The notes below the pieces were generated by a model that did no database searches, had not been told where the DNA came from, and saw only the letters and a program-made list of their open reading frames with translations. The position numbers and the translations under genes were made by a program. From a virus, in the IMG/VR virus record IMGVR_UViG_3300009008_000297, positions 1-20,802 of that record: a stretch of 20,802 nucleotides of DNA. One strand, written 5' to 3'. Numbering within the stretch: position 1 is the stretch's first letter; the number at the start of each line of letters is the position of its first letter. Positions 1 through 6,619 of this stretch are shown piece after piece.

Positions 1-1074
1 GAATTTTTTATTCCAGGTGGTCAAATAAGCAAACTGAAGAAAGGAGCTGGGTTATTAAAGAGAGGTGCAATAGAAGGTGCGGCATTTGCTGGCCAATCAG
101 CTTTACAAGAAGGTGAAATTAATGAAACAGTAAAAAATGCTGGTATTATTGGTTTGGCATCTCCGTTAGTAGGAAAAGTATTTGGTGCCATAAAAGAACA
201 AATAAAATTTTTACCGGATAGATTTATAAGAAGTGCTTTAGGTAGAAGTAAGAAAGAAATATTAAAAGATTTAACTAAGAATCCTAAAAAAACATTATCT
301 CAATTTGTCCTTAAGACTAAAAAACCAAAAACTGCAAACTCTTTAATACTTGAATCTAAAAACACCATTAATAAATTAAATTCTCAAATTGAAAGTAATC
401 TAAAAAAAGTTAATATTACACAAAATAAAGTAAGTACAAAAAAAATATTAGATAAAGTTACTCAAGATATTAATAAAGCTGGTGGATCAATTAACTTAAA
501 TGAAGCGCGTGATATTATAAATAAATTAGCTCCACAGGCCAAGGGATTATTTAATAAGCCTACTATGTCTTTAAGTAATGCCAATAATCTTAGAAAATCA
601 ATAGACAAAACACTTGGTGATAGAGGATTTTTAACATCACAAGTACCATTTAATAAAGATGTGTTAAGAAGATTTACTAATATTTTAAGAGAAGACTTAA
701 AACAAAAAGTTCCTAAAAATAGAAAACTATTTGAGGAATTTGCTAATGAGATTCAATTTAGAGATGCCCTACTTGATAAAGTTTCAAAAAAGTTAGGCAA
801 TCAGGTTTTATCTTTTGGTGATTTTATAGGTGGTGGACTTGGTGGAATTTTTGGAGGTGGGCTTCCAGGCGCTGTTGCCGGAGTTACTGCAAGAAGAGTT
901 ATAGAGTCAGTTCCATTTAAAATTGGAAGTGCTAAAATGATTTCACAATTTAATGAGATATTAAATATATTAAGTAAAGTGCCAGAAGCACAAAGAGGTT
1001 CGATTGTTCAAATTTTACGTCAGAGATCATCTTCTACTGAACCAACCGATACACAAGAAGAGACTTTGCAATAA
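1..1074 (+). CDS. Putative virion/DNA-ejection protein, C-terminal part (5' partial)
   Basis: The frame is open from base 1 of the window, so the gene starts upstream; about 357 residues are visible and the stop is TAA. An ATG or TTG inside it (for example TTG at 154) would be an artificial start. The visible protein is rich in Lys, Asn and Ile. It begins with an Ala/Gly-rich stretch, continues with long charged helical segments (visible residues about 95-250), and contains a Gly-rich hydrophobic patch around residues 275-297 (motif GGGLGGIFGGG) that resembles a membrane-active segment. Such a pattern is common in podovirus internal or ejection proteins and in large virion-associated proteins. 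No enzymatic motif is visible. It is followed by a strong hairpin at 1139-1169, consistent with the end of a late operon. The role is inferred from composition and position only. Confidence 0.55.
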   Translation, partial: EFFIPGGQISKLKKGAGLLKRGAIEGAAFAGQSALQEGEINETVKNAGIIGLASPLVGKVFGAIKEQIKFLPDRFIRSALGRSKKEILKDLTKNPKKTLSQFVLKTKKPKTANSLILESKNTINKLNSQIESNLKKVNITQNKVSTKKILDKVTQDINKAGGSINLNEARDIINKLAPQAKGLFNKPTMSLSNANNLRKSIDKTLGDRGFLTSQVPFNKDVLRRFTNILREDLKQKVPKNRKLFEEFANEIQFRDALLDKVSKKLGNQVLSFGDFIGGGLGGIFGGGLPGAVAGVTARRVIESVPFKIGSAKMISQFNEILNILSKVPEAQRGSIVQILRQRSSSTEPTDTQEETLQ

Positions 1075-1138
1075 AACTATTAATAAAATAATAATCCAAA
1101 ACATATTTGTTCATTTAATTTATAAAAAGCTGATTCAT

Positions 1139-1169
1139 CCAATTACCGTCCGAAAGGGCGGTTTATTGG
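1139..1169 (+). terminator. Hairpin terminator after the late operon
   Basis: A 7-bp stem ACCGTCC/GGGCGGT (1145-1151 with 1156-1162) is closed by a GAAA tetraloop. It is extended outward by CCAAT/ATTGG across a small internal loop. The stem is strong for this A+T-rich sequence, but the following bases are not a clean T-run, so termination may be partial or the hairpin may act in mRNA stability. It sits 64 bases after the stop of the partial late gene and before the early promoter. Confidence 0.6.
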
Positions 1170-1239
1170 TCTCATGTTACTTATAATACCCCTAAAATCT
1201 TAAAAATTTGGGGGGTAGGTGGTGTTTTAAGAGCTTATA

Positions 1240-1254
1240 TGGTAATAATTACCA
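1240..1254. promoter_or_regulatory. Candidate operator: perfect 15-bp palindrome
   Basis: TGGTAATAATTACCA is a perfect palindrome with 7-bp arms around a central A. It lies in the gene-free stretch between the late terminator and the early promoter, about 70 bp upstream of the -35 box. Position and symmetry suggest a binding site for a dimeric repressor, perhaps the regulator encoded at 1359. Further upstream, 1191-1215 holds a C-run and a G-run that can pair weakly. The rest of 1170-1320 shows no gene. Confidence 0.5.
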
Positions 1255-1321
1255 AACCAGATAAAAATTGTCAATATGGGGCAAATTTAAAAATGGGTCT
1301 AAACTGTGGATAAATACCCAC

Positions 1322-1349
1322 TTGACAATATGCGTATGTGTGTTAAGCT
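1322..1349 (+). promoter_or_regulatory. Early promoter of the regulator gene
   Basis: A consensus -35 TTGACA (1322-1327) is followed after 16 bp by TAAGCT (1344-1349), a weaker -10. The predicted start of transcription is near 1356, only about 3 nt before the ATG at 1359, so the message would be almost leaderless. A near-copy of the -35 region (TTGTCAATATG at 1268 against TTGACAATATG at 1322) forms a spaced direct repeat that may be a second operator. Arms TGGGT (1294) and ACCCA (1316) also flank the promoter. Confidence 0.6.
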
Positions 1350-1358
1350 AAGATTAAT

Positions 1359-1544
1359 ATGATAGATAAAAATGAAAGCCAAGATGGCAAAATAAGGGTT
1401 AGTGTATTTCTAACCAAACCTCAATATGAGGGTTTCAGAAAATTTGCTTTTTACAAGTATAAAGGATATAGTTCTGTTTCCGCTCATTTAAGACAAAGTG
1501 CCAAGGATTATCTTCAAAAAAATATTAAGCATTTAAAAAAATGA
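1359..1544 (+). CDS. Small ribbon-helix-helix DNA-binding protein (putative early regulator)
   Basis: The 61-residue protein has the outline of a CopG/Arc-type ribbon-helix-helix domain: a short beta strand (KIRVSVFLT, residues 11-19), a first helix (about 20-35), a turn (GYSS) and a second helix (about 39-56), ending in a Lys-rich tail. Dimers of this fold insert the beta ribbon into the major groove and often repress their own promoter. It is the first gene after the early promoter and the palindrome at 1240, which fits autoregulation. The ATG has essentially no leader. Its stop overlaps the next start (ATGA), so the two are translationally coupled. The fold is recognised by pattern; the regulatory role is inferred. 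Confidence 0.6.
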   Translation: MIDKNESQDGKIRVSVFLTKPQYEGFRKFAFYKYKGYSSVSAHLRQSAKDYLQKNIKHLKK

Positions 1545-1735
1545 AAAACCAAGGTATAAAATTAAGCTCGCATATTAGTGATTCTGTCGAGGCAAATAAG
1601 GAGAAGTATAGATGTCGATGTTGTTCACTTTGTGGCCGGGCTTTTTTTGATGACGAAAATTGTGATTATATAAATGATATAGGTCATTGCTTAGGGTGTG
1701 ATCACGTCATTGGTGAAACACCGCCAGTCGACTAA
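1541..1735 (+). CDS. Small zinc-finger-like protein
   Basis: The 64-residue protein contains Cys-rich motifs CRCCSLCGRAF (residues 25-35) and CLGCDH (about 50-55). Two CxxC-type pairs suggest one zinc-binding site, perhaps with the neighbouring His. The start overlaps the stop of the regulator gene (ATGA), so both are read from one early message. No specific family is recognised. A role as a small DNA- or protein-binding early factor is possible but not shown. Confidence 0.6.
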   Translation: MKNQGIKLSSHISDSVEANKEKYRCRCCSLCGRAFFDDENCDYINDIGHCLGCDHVIGETPPVD

Positions 1736-1761
1736 GTAAAATTATAAAGGAGGGATTACGT

Positions 1762-2040
1762 ATGAAAATTTTAAAAGAGATACGTAATCGAAATTGGTTA
1801 AAAAAAATGATTAAAGAAGTCAGTATGCCAAAACAAAAATGTAAAATTTGTGATTACCCTTTAGACTTTCCGGTTCACGGAGATGTTTGTAATAGGCACA
1901 CAGAATTTAGAAATGTTACTAAACACCAGTCAATCTTAATTAAAAAGAAAGCAAACCAGATATTTTGCGAACCAGGATTAAATGATTTTATGGTTATAGC
2001 CTTGGCTAATCACATACTTAAAAAACTAAAAGAAAAATAA
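1762..2040 (+). CDS. Hypothetical early protein with CxxC zinc knuckle
   Basis: The 92-residue protein is preceded by one of the best ribosome binding sites in the window: AAGGAGGG at 1747-1754, 7 nt before the ATG. It has a basic N-terminal helix, a CKICDYP motif (about residues 27-33), a further Cys-x-x-His (CNRH, about 43-46) that could complete a zinc site, and a helical C-terminus. The function is unknown. The strong site suggests higher expression than its neighbours. Confidence 0.65.
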   Translation: MKILKEIRNRNWLKKMIKEVSMPKQKCKICDYPLDFPVHGDVCNRHTEFRNVTKHQSILIKKKANQIFCEPGLNDFMVIALANHILKKLKEK

Positions 2041-2041
2041 A

Positions 2042-2137
2042 ATGACAAAATTAAGAGCAAATCAATTTATGATTGTAATGCTATTTGCATTTGCAGTCTG
2101 TATAATAACTTTAATTAAATACCCTTATGGACTCTAA
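2042..2137 (+). CDS. 31-residue single-pass membrane peptide
   Basis: An ATG lies one base after the preceding TAA. The peptide starts MTKLRANQ, followed by a hydrophobic stretch FMIVMLFAFAVCIITLI long enough to cross a membrane, then KYPYGL. A basic N-terminus before the hydrophobic segment suggests N-in topology. The end overlaps the ERF gene start by 11 nt, which argues for a packed, coupled gene. It is too short for family assignment; small phage membrane peptides can be superinfection-exclusion or holin-like factors, but nothing here shows which. Confidence 0.5.
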   Translation: MTKLRANQFMIVMLFAFAVCIITLIKYPYGL

Positions 2138-2789
2138 ACCAGAGACAATTAAACCCAGCGACATAAAACCCGGAAAAGTAATTTTAGGAAATCCTCCTGT
2201 TGTGAAAATTTTAAAAAAACTTCACAACATCCAAAAGAAAGTTGAAGCCATGAAAAAAGATGGTTATAACGAGTTTAATAAATATAAGTATTTATCAGAA
2301 ACCCAAGTAACTCTTAAATTAAAACCGTTACTAGATGAGGAGCAAGTATTACTTACTTATAGTTCCCAAGTAATAGAAATTCAGGATTTAGGAAAACAAA
2401 AATTAGTTACAGTTAGAGTGGCTTATAGCTTTTGGGATATTGAATCAGGCGAAAGAATCAATGGAATAATTGAAACACTGGGTGCTGATGTCGGCGACAA
2501 AGGTGTTTATAAAGCCATTACTGGGGCTATTAAATATCTTTATGTTAAGACATTCCAAATTCCAACTGATGATGATCCAGAAAAAAATAAAAAGGGAAAT
2601 ACTAAACCGGCACCAAAAAAGCATAGTTATTTAGTACAGGTAAAAGCTAAACTAAAAGATCTTGGAGCCAAAGATGAAACACAAGCACTTAAGTTATTAA
2701 AAGAAAAAACAGGTTTAGTTTGGAAATCTTTTACCGGCAAGTCAGATGTTCAATGTCAGAGAGCATTAGCAGAATTAATTGGTAAATAA
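2127..2789 (+). CDS. erf: ERF family single-strand annealing recombinase
   Basis: The 220-residue protein matches the ERF superfamily pattern. An N-terminal helix is followed by GYNEFNKYKYLSETQ (about residues 45-59) and LKPLLDEEQVLLTYS (about 65-79). A beta-rich segment comes next, then the characteristic GADVGDKGVYKAITGA run (about 115-130) and KYLYVKTFQIPTDDDPE (about 132-148). ERF proteins bind single-stranded DNA and anneal complementary strands in phage recombination and genome circularisation. The C-terminal third, after a Lys-rich linker, is less conserved. It lies directly upstream of a PD-(D/E)XK nuclease and a protein with an SSB-like tail, the usual company of a phage recombination module. 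The ATG at 2127 is the only good start. Confidence 0.85.
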   Translation: MDSKPETIKPSDIKPGKVILGNPPVVKILKKLHNIQKKVEAMKKDGYNEFNKYKYLSETQVTLKLKPLLDEEQVLLTYSSQVIEIQDLGKQKLVTVRVAYSFWDIESGERINGIIETLGADVGDKGVYKAITGAIKYLYVKTFQIPTDDDPEKNKKGNTKPAPKKHSYLVQVKAKLKDLGAKDETQALKLLKEKTGLVWKSFTGKSDVQCQRALAELIGK

Positions 2790-2790
2790 T

Positions 2791-3075
2791 ATGAGAAAAT
2801 TAAACATTAATATCACAAAGGCACAAATAGTTAGTTTTTCTGTTCAACTCAAGGAAGATAAACCAGTCGTGAATGCTTCAATAGGTTTATTTACTGATGG
2901 TGGCAAGCAAATAACTGATTATTCTATTTCAACTGAGTCTTGGAATGAAGAAAATAAATTTGAATTACCACAATCTGTAATTTCACCAATTATTGATATT
3001 ATGAAAGATTTAGAAAAGGTCGTAGTAAAACACTGTAAAGAAAGTCAATTAGCACTAATTGCTCCTAAAAAATAA
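2791..3075 (+). CDS. Hypothetical protein in the recombination operon
   Basis: The ATG at 2791 follows the ERF stop by one base (TAA-T-ATG), so it is preferred over the upstream TTG that overlaps ERF. The 94-residue product is predicted to be beta-rich in its first half (alternating hydrophobic residues, ITKAQIVSFSVQL) and helical near the C-terminus (ISPIIDIMKDLEKVVVKH). No motif is recognised. Its position suggests an accessory of recombination. Confidence 0.7.
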   Translation: MRKLNINITKAQIVSFSVQLKEDKPVVNASIGLFTDGGKQITDYSISTESWNEENKFELPQSVISPIIDIMKDLEKVVVKHCKESQLALIAPKK

Positions 3076-3076
3076 T

Positions 3077-3283
3077 ATGCCTAAATTTTATTTTACATTT
3101 GGCTTTGGTCAACTTCACGAAAACGGATTTCATATTATTGAAGCTAAAGATTATGGAACTGCTAGAGAAAAAATGGTTGAAAGATTTGGTCTTAAGTGGG
3201 CTTTCCAATATACAGAAGAACAATGGACAATATCAAATGGCAAAACACAACAAGAAGAATATAATTTAAAAGAAATTAAATAA
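3077..3283 (+). CDS. Conserved small phage protein of unknown function
   Basis: The 68-residue protein starts at the ATG one base after the previous stop. It reads MPKFYFTFGFGQLHENGFH, then an EAKDYGTAREKMVERFG helix, then WAFQYTEEQW and a YNLKEIK end. From memory, proteins with this FTFGFGQ...ARxKM..FG..W.FQYTEEEW layout are widespread in phages and prophages without known function. It has no catalytic signature and sits in the recombination/replication operon. Confidence 0.75.
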   Translation: MPKFYFTFGFGQLHENGFHIIEAKDYGTAREKMVERFGLKWAFQYTEEQWTISNGKTQQEEYNLKEIK

Positions 3284-3284
3284 T

Positions 3285-4106
3285 ATGACTAAATCAAAAA
3301 AAATTTATAATGACTCTATTACAGTTGAATTAATTACTTGGGGCCAAGGTCATCGTTATAAAGTAAACGATAAATGGCTTAAAAATTCATCTACCGGGGT
3401 TACAGGATTACTTGATAAACCAGCATTAAAGTTTTGGGCTTGTAATATGATGGAATTGGAACTTTTAGATTTTTTACAGCAAAATCCAACTCCATCAAGA
3501 GAAGAATTTATTGAAGCTATTGAAAAATCTAAATCGGCCCATAGAAAAGCAAGCACTAAAGCTAAAGATATTGGCTCAATGGTTCATGAATGGGCAGAAC
3601 TATATGCTAAATTCAAACTGGGCATGAATGAAGAGCCAGCTATTCCAAAAGGTAAAACTGAAGTTGATGAAAAATTACGAAATGGAATTATTGCATTTAA
3701 GACTTGGATTGAGGAATATGATATTACTTTTGTTGATGCCGAAAGGTTAGTCTATTCTAAGAAACATAAATATGGTGGATTAATGGACTGTAAATTCCGG
3801 TTTGGTAAAGAAAAAATTGTCCATTGTGGTGATTATAAGGCCGGTAGCTTTGAAGTGGTTAAAGATAGGGCTGGAAATGTAATCAAAGAACAGCCATACA
3901 AAGAACATCGTATGCAAGTAGCAAGTTACTCTAGTGCTGATATTGAAGAATGTGATGATAAATATGGTAATGATTGGATTATGTATTTTGGTAAAGAGGA
4001 TGGTGAATTTCGTGCCTTTGAACTTACTAACAGGAAAGATGATTACCAGGCATTCCTAGGTTTATTAAAAGTAAAAAAGTGGATAGATAAAATTAAAAAA
4101 CAATAA
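3285..4106 (+). CDS. PD-(D/E)XK (RecB/Cas4-like) nuclease
   Basis: The 273-residue protein has the ordered motifs of a RecB-type nuclease: GSMVHEWAE with H101, an Glu at E153 in VDAERLVYS, GGLMD with D168, the core GDYKAG with D183 and K185, and the QVASYS helix with Q211 and Y215. Such phage enzymes act as 5'-3' DNA exonucleases supplying single strands to the annealing protein, here ERF encoded 500 bases upstream. The start is one base after the preceding stop. All expected catalytic residues are present, so it is probably active. Exonuclease rather than endonuclease activity is inferred from context. Confidence 0.82.
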   Translation: MTKSKKIYNDSITVELITWGQGHRYKVNDKWLKNSSTGVTGLLDKPALKFWACNMMELELLDFLQQNPTPSREEFIEAIEKSKSAHRKASTKAKDIGSMVHEWAELYAKFKLGMNEEPAIPKGKTEVDEKLRNGIIAFKTWIEEYDITFVDAERLVYSKKHKYGGLMDCKFRFGKEKIVHCGDYKAGSFEVVKDRAGNVIKEQPYKEHRMQVASYSSADIEECDDKYGNDWIMYFGKEDGEFRAFELTNRKDDYQAFLGLLKVKKWIDKIKKQ

Positions 4107-4108
4107 TT

Positions 4109-4378
4109 ATGGCAAAATTAATAGCAAAACATAATCTTTGTGTTGTAGTAAGAGAATACGAAGATGCCCAGGGCCAAACTAAAAAAGTTTGGAGAACTAT
4201 TGGTGAATTAGTAACCATGGAAACAGAGCATGGTCAGTCAACCTTTTGTGATCTTTATCATATGCCAGGTGCCAGAATAAGTGTATTTAAGCCCAGAAAG
4301 AAAGAACAAAAACCACAAGAAAATCAAGAACTAGAAAAGAAAGAAGAGGAAATTAATGTTGAGGACATACCGTTTTAG
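4109..4378 (+). CDS. Small protein with SSB-like acidic C-terminal tail
   Basis: The 89-residue protein has a beta-rich N-terminal domain of about 60 residues (IGELVTMETEHGQSTFCDL, then GARISVFKPRK). A Lys/Glu/Gln-rich linker follows, and the C-terminus is EEEINVEDIPF. The acidic tail ending in DIPF is the hallmark of bacterial single-stranded DNA-binding proteins, where it recruits replication and repair partners. The N-terminal part is shorter than a canonical OB fold of SSB and lacks its obvious aromatic pattern. It lies between the nuclease and the replication initiator. A functional SSB analogue is the best inference. Confidence 0.6.
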   Translation: MAKLIAKHNLCVVVREYEDAQGQTKKVWRTIGELVTMETEHGQSTFCDLYHMPGARISVFKPRKKEQKPQENQELEKKEEEINVEDIPF

Positions 4379-4439
4379 GATTAACGGGCGGTGATGATCC
4401 CAGTATCTCCTAGCTGGAGTATCTAATCCGCCCTTAATC
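4379..4439 (+). promoter_or_regulatory. Structured intergenic RNA hairpin
   Basis: GATTAA-C-GGGCGG (4379-4391) pairs with CCGCCC-TTAATC (4428-4439), a 12-bp stem with one bulged C, unusually GC-rich for the region. The enclosed 36 nt contain a small CTCC-TAGCT-GGAG hairpin flanked by two copies of AGTATCT. The element fills the gap between the SSB-like gene and the initiator gene and ends just before AGGAAAG, the probable ribosome site of the next gene. There is no T-run, so a processing site, attenuator or translational control element is more likely than a terminator. Confidence 0.55.
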
Positions 4440-4453
4440 AGGAAAGTAAAATT

Positions 4454-5128
4454 ATGCAAAGAGGATATATAAAGCTATGGCGTAAAATAGAAGATAATCC
4501 CCTAAGTCATGATCCGGATTTTATGGCTACCTGGGCTTGGATTTTACTTTTAGCCAATCATAAAAAGAAATTTTGGAAAGTTGGTTATCAAAATGTTCCA
4601 ATTAAAAGAGGTGAATTTATTACAAGTCGGGCCAATCTGTCTAAAATTACTGGTGTCCAAGAGAGTAAACTAGAGCGTATTTTGAACTATCTAAAAAGTG
4701 AACAGCAAATTGAACAACAAACAACAACACATTATCGTTTAATTATAGTCAAAAACTACGAAATCTATCAAGGAAGTGAACAGCTAAAAAACAGCAAACG
4801 AACAGCAAGTGAACAGCAAGTGAACACAACTAAAGAATGTAAGAATGTAAGAAGTATATTATATATAGGAGAGGAATTTTTAAAAAAATATTCTCCTAAT
4901 ATGATAAAAGAGTTTAGACTTTACTGGGAAGAAACAGATTCTAAAGGAATACCTCTCTGGAAAAAGCAAAAAACATGGGATACAGCTAAAAGACTTATTA
5001 GGTGGAAAATGAATGATGATAAATGGGCCCACCAAAAAGATGTTAGGAAAATACCGGATCCACAACCAAAAACCAGAGAACACACTAGTGGACTTAAACC
5101 TTTAAGCGAAATACTAAAGAAAAAATAA
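4454..5128 (+). CDS. Phage replication initiator (DnaD/O-like, winged helix)
   Basis: The 224-residue protein begins GYIKLWRKIEDNPLSHDPDFMATWAWILLLANHK, followed by a winged-helix-like segment (about residues 50-105, with RGEFITSRANLSKITGV). This is the N-terminal layout of phage replisome organisers. A low-complexity Gln/Ser/Lys linker (107-128) is encoded by the iterons. A C-terminal domain (about 137-200: EEFLKKYSPNM, LWKKQKTWDTAKRLIRW) is typical of helicase-loader-interacting parts. Location downstream of ERF, nuclease and SSB-like genes supports a replication role. The ribosome site is AGGAAAG about 10 nt upstream. Exact family (DnaD or lambda O-like) cannot be settled by eye. Confidence 0.68.
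   Translation: MQRGYIKLWRKIEDNPLSHDPDFMATWAWILLLANHKKKFWKVGYQNVPIKRGEFITSRANLSKITGVQESKLERILNYLKSEQQIEQQTTTHYRLIIVKNYEIYQGSEQLKNSKRTASEQQVNTTKECKNVRSILYIGEEFLKKYSPNMIKEFRLYWEETDSKGIPLWKKQKTWDTAKRLIRWKMNDDKWAHQKDVRKIPDPQPKTREHTSGLKPLSEILKKK
4774..4900. repeat. Candidate replication origin: five tandem 11-bp iterons plus AT-rich region
   Basis: Five 11-bp units lie head to tail: AAGTGAACAGC (4774), TAAAAAACAGC (4785), AAACGAACAGC (4796), AAGTGAACAGC (4807) and AAGTGAACACA (4818). Another exact copy is at 4696-4706. They are followed by two tandem GAATGTAA units (4835-4850) and an almost pure A/T segment with a 7-bp inverted repeat TAGGAGA/TCTCCTA (4866-4872, 4892-4898). Iterons about one helical turn apart next to an easily melted region, inside the initiator gene, match the organisation of lambdoid origins. 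Because 11 is not a multiple of 3, the repeats are not a by-product of a peptide repeat. Confidence 0.65.
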
Positions 5129-5130
5129 TT

Positions 5131-5289
5131 ATGAAACCAAAATATAAACCAAAGGAAGGCCATAAAATTAGCTTTAGGTCAAGATGTGCGAAATGTAGAA
5201 AAAAAAGAAGAGTATTTGAAATTAAAGGTCATGGAAAAGTTTGCGGTAATTGTTTCTTAAAGATAAAAAAATGTCTAAATTCAAAATAG
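5131..5289 (+). CDS. Small basic zinc-ribbon protein
   Basis: The 52-residue ORF starts two bases after the initiator stop (TAA-TT-ATG). It has CAKC (residues 19-22) and CGNC (about 42-45) spaced as in a zinc ribbon, with a basic run between them (KKRRV). The 3' end overlaps the start of the NinB-like gene by 19 nt. A nucleic-acid-binding role is plausible; no family is recognised. Confidence 0.6.
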   Translation: MKPKYKPKEGHKISFRSRCAKCRKKRRVFEIKGHGKVCGNCFLKIKKCLNSK

Positions 5290-5675
5290 CCTTTAAGGGA
5301 AAAATTAAAGATGGTAAATTTACATTCATTGATGAGGATTCTTATAAAACTTTTATTAAACGGCAAAAGGATGGACCAGTATATGTAGTTATAGAGCGAC
5401 CAAGGTTAAAACGAAGCACTGAACAAAATAATCTTTATTGGATGTATTTGAGACTTATTGAAGATGAAACTGGTAATGATAGTAAAAAACTTCACTTAAT
5501 TTTTAAAGAAAAATTTTTGCCAAAAAAATATTACGAAGCTCTTGGGCTTACAGTTCAAAAATCTAAAAGTACCACGGAACTATCTAAAGAAGAATTTTCA
5601 GATTATTTAGATAAGATTGAGCGTTTAACAGATATTCCAGTACCGGATACTGAGGGTTATAAAATAGGTTATTAA
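5271..5675 (+). CDS. ninB: NinB-like recombination protein
   Basis: The 134-residue protein shows the NinB (Orf-family) pattern: LKRSTEQNNLYWMYLRLIEDETG (residues about 47-69), then LHLIFKEKFLP (about 74-84), KSKSTTELSKEEFSDYLDKI (about 97-116) and a final IPVPD. NinB/Orf proteins bind single-stranded DNA and help load recombinases in phage recombination. The ATG at 5271 inside the preceding zinc-ribbon gene is preferred to a TTG further upstream because the family starts near this point. It completes a recombination set with ERF, the nuclease and the SSB-like protein. Confidence 0.72.
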   Translation: MSKFKIAFKGKIKDGKFTFIDEDSYKTFIKRQKDGPVYVVIERPRLKRSTEQNNLYWMYLRLIEDETGNDSKKLHLIFKEKFLPKKYYEALGLTVQKSKSTTELSKEEFSDYLDKIERLTDIPVPDTEGYKIGY

Positions 5676-5684
5676 TTTAAAATA

Positions 5685-5981
5685 ATGAAACAACACATAA
5701 CAAAAAAACAATGGGAAGAGTTACCAACAATAAATGAGATAGGAGATTGGATGGTTAAAAGTGGTTACTGGCTACAATATGGAAAAGGTATTGATATGGA
5801 AACAGGTGGACCATCCATCGGCCAAATGATTGAGTTTTTAGGGGATGATTTAATTAAAATCAGCATTGAAAAAGATGAGATTGTAATAAAAGATGATAAA
5901 AAACCAAACGGAGTATGGGTTTTAAGAGGTGGCGGAGTTTGTAATAATTTATGGGAAGCAGTTAAATATAAATTGAAATGA
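5685..5981 (+). CDS. Conserved phage protein of unknown function
   Basis: The 98-residue protein reads TKKQWEELPTINEIGDWM at the N-terminus, PSIGQMIEFLGDDLIKI in the middle and ends in CNNLWEAVKYKLK. From memory, the PSIGQMIEFLG motif and final DALWEAVKxKL pattern occur in many small phage and prophage proteins without assigned function. Its stop overlaps the start of the HNH gene (ATGA), which looks like insertion of the endonuclease gene into an operon junction. Confidence 0.7.
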   Translation: MKQHITKKQWEELPTINEIGDWMVKSGYWLQYGKGIDMETGGPSIGQMIEFLGDDLIKISIEKDEIVIKDDKKPNGVWVLRGGGVCNNLWEAVKYKLK

Positions 5982-6613
5982 AAACATCACAAAAAAAAGA
6001 GTTGGACAAATTATGTAAAAAGTGTAAAGAAAAAGTTTATAAAAGAAGTTATTGTTTTAATCATTTTAAAGAATATAAAAGTGAAATTGATAAAAAATAT
6101 AGAGAAAAAAATATAGACAGAATTAACAAACAAATGTCAGAAAAATATTATAATGGTGGTAAAAAATTTGTTTGTAAACAATGTAAAAAAGTATTTAAAA
6201 GATATAGAACAACAGCACCTAAATATTGTTCTAGAAAATGCTTTGAAATAGAATCAAAAACGAGTAGAAAAGGTAAAAAAAATCCAGCATATAGAAATGG
6301 ATTAAGGGTAAATGGTAAAAGAGGAGAGAGAACAGTTAAACACTCAAATGCTTGTAAAGAATATAAAATAAAGTTCTTAGAAAAAAATGATTATATATTC
6401 TGTGAATTTTGTAAGATAAATCAATCATTAAGATTTGAAACCCACCATATAGTATTTGCTTCTGAAGCTCCTTCTCATAAAAATTTACATAATGAAAGAA
6501 ACTTAATATTAGTATGTATTCAATGTCATAATAATTTCCATAAAGACAAATCAATAAGAAAAGAACTTGTAAAACAACGAAAACTAAAAGAGTTATTTAA
6601 TCATCTAAAATAA
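5978..6613 (+). CDS. Free-standing HNH homing endonuclease
   Basis: The 211-residue protein has two small zinc-binding N-terminal modules (CKKC at 13-16, CKQCKKVF at 66-73 with YCSRKC at 83-88). A KKNPAYRNG segment (100-108) resembles the DNA-binding NPxxxxG motif of homing enzymes. The HNH domain has CEFC (142-145), HH (156-157), N174/N175, and CIQCHNNFH (180-188). The catalytic His-Asn-His set looks intact. HNH enzymes nick or cut DNA using a metal-bound His. The gene is even richer in A and T than its neighbours and overlaps the previous stop by ATGA, as expected for a mobile, recently acquired gene. No intron core is visible around it. Confidence 0.85.
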   Translation: MKTSQKKELDKLCKKCKEKVYKRSYCFNHFKEYKSEIDKKYREKNIDRINKQMSEKYYNGGKKFVCKQCKKVFKRYRTTAPKYCSRKCFEIESKTSRKGKKNPAYRNGLRVNGKRGERTVKHSNACKEYKIKFLEKNDYIFCEFCKINQSLRFETHHIVFASEAPSHKNLHNERNLILVCIQCHNNFHKDKSIRKELVKQRKLKELFNHLK

Positions 6614-6619
6614 AAAAAT

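Noticed and set aside
1004-1186. 60-codon ORF overlapping the end of the first gene and the terminator
   Set aside because: It is out of frame with the real gene, crosses the hairpin at 1139, and has no domain or ribosome site.
4880-5163. Reverse-strand ORFs with hydrophobic translations
   Set aside because: They are antisense shadows of the initiator gene. All supported genes are on the + strand and no minus promoter is seen.
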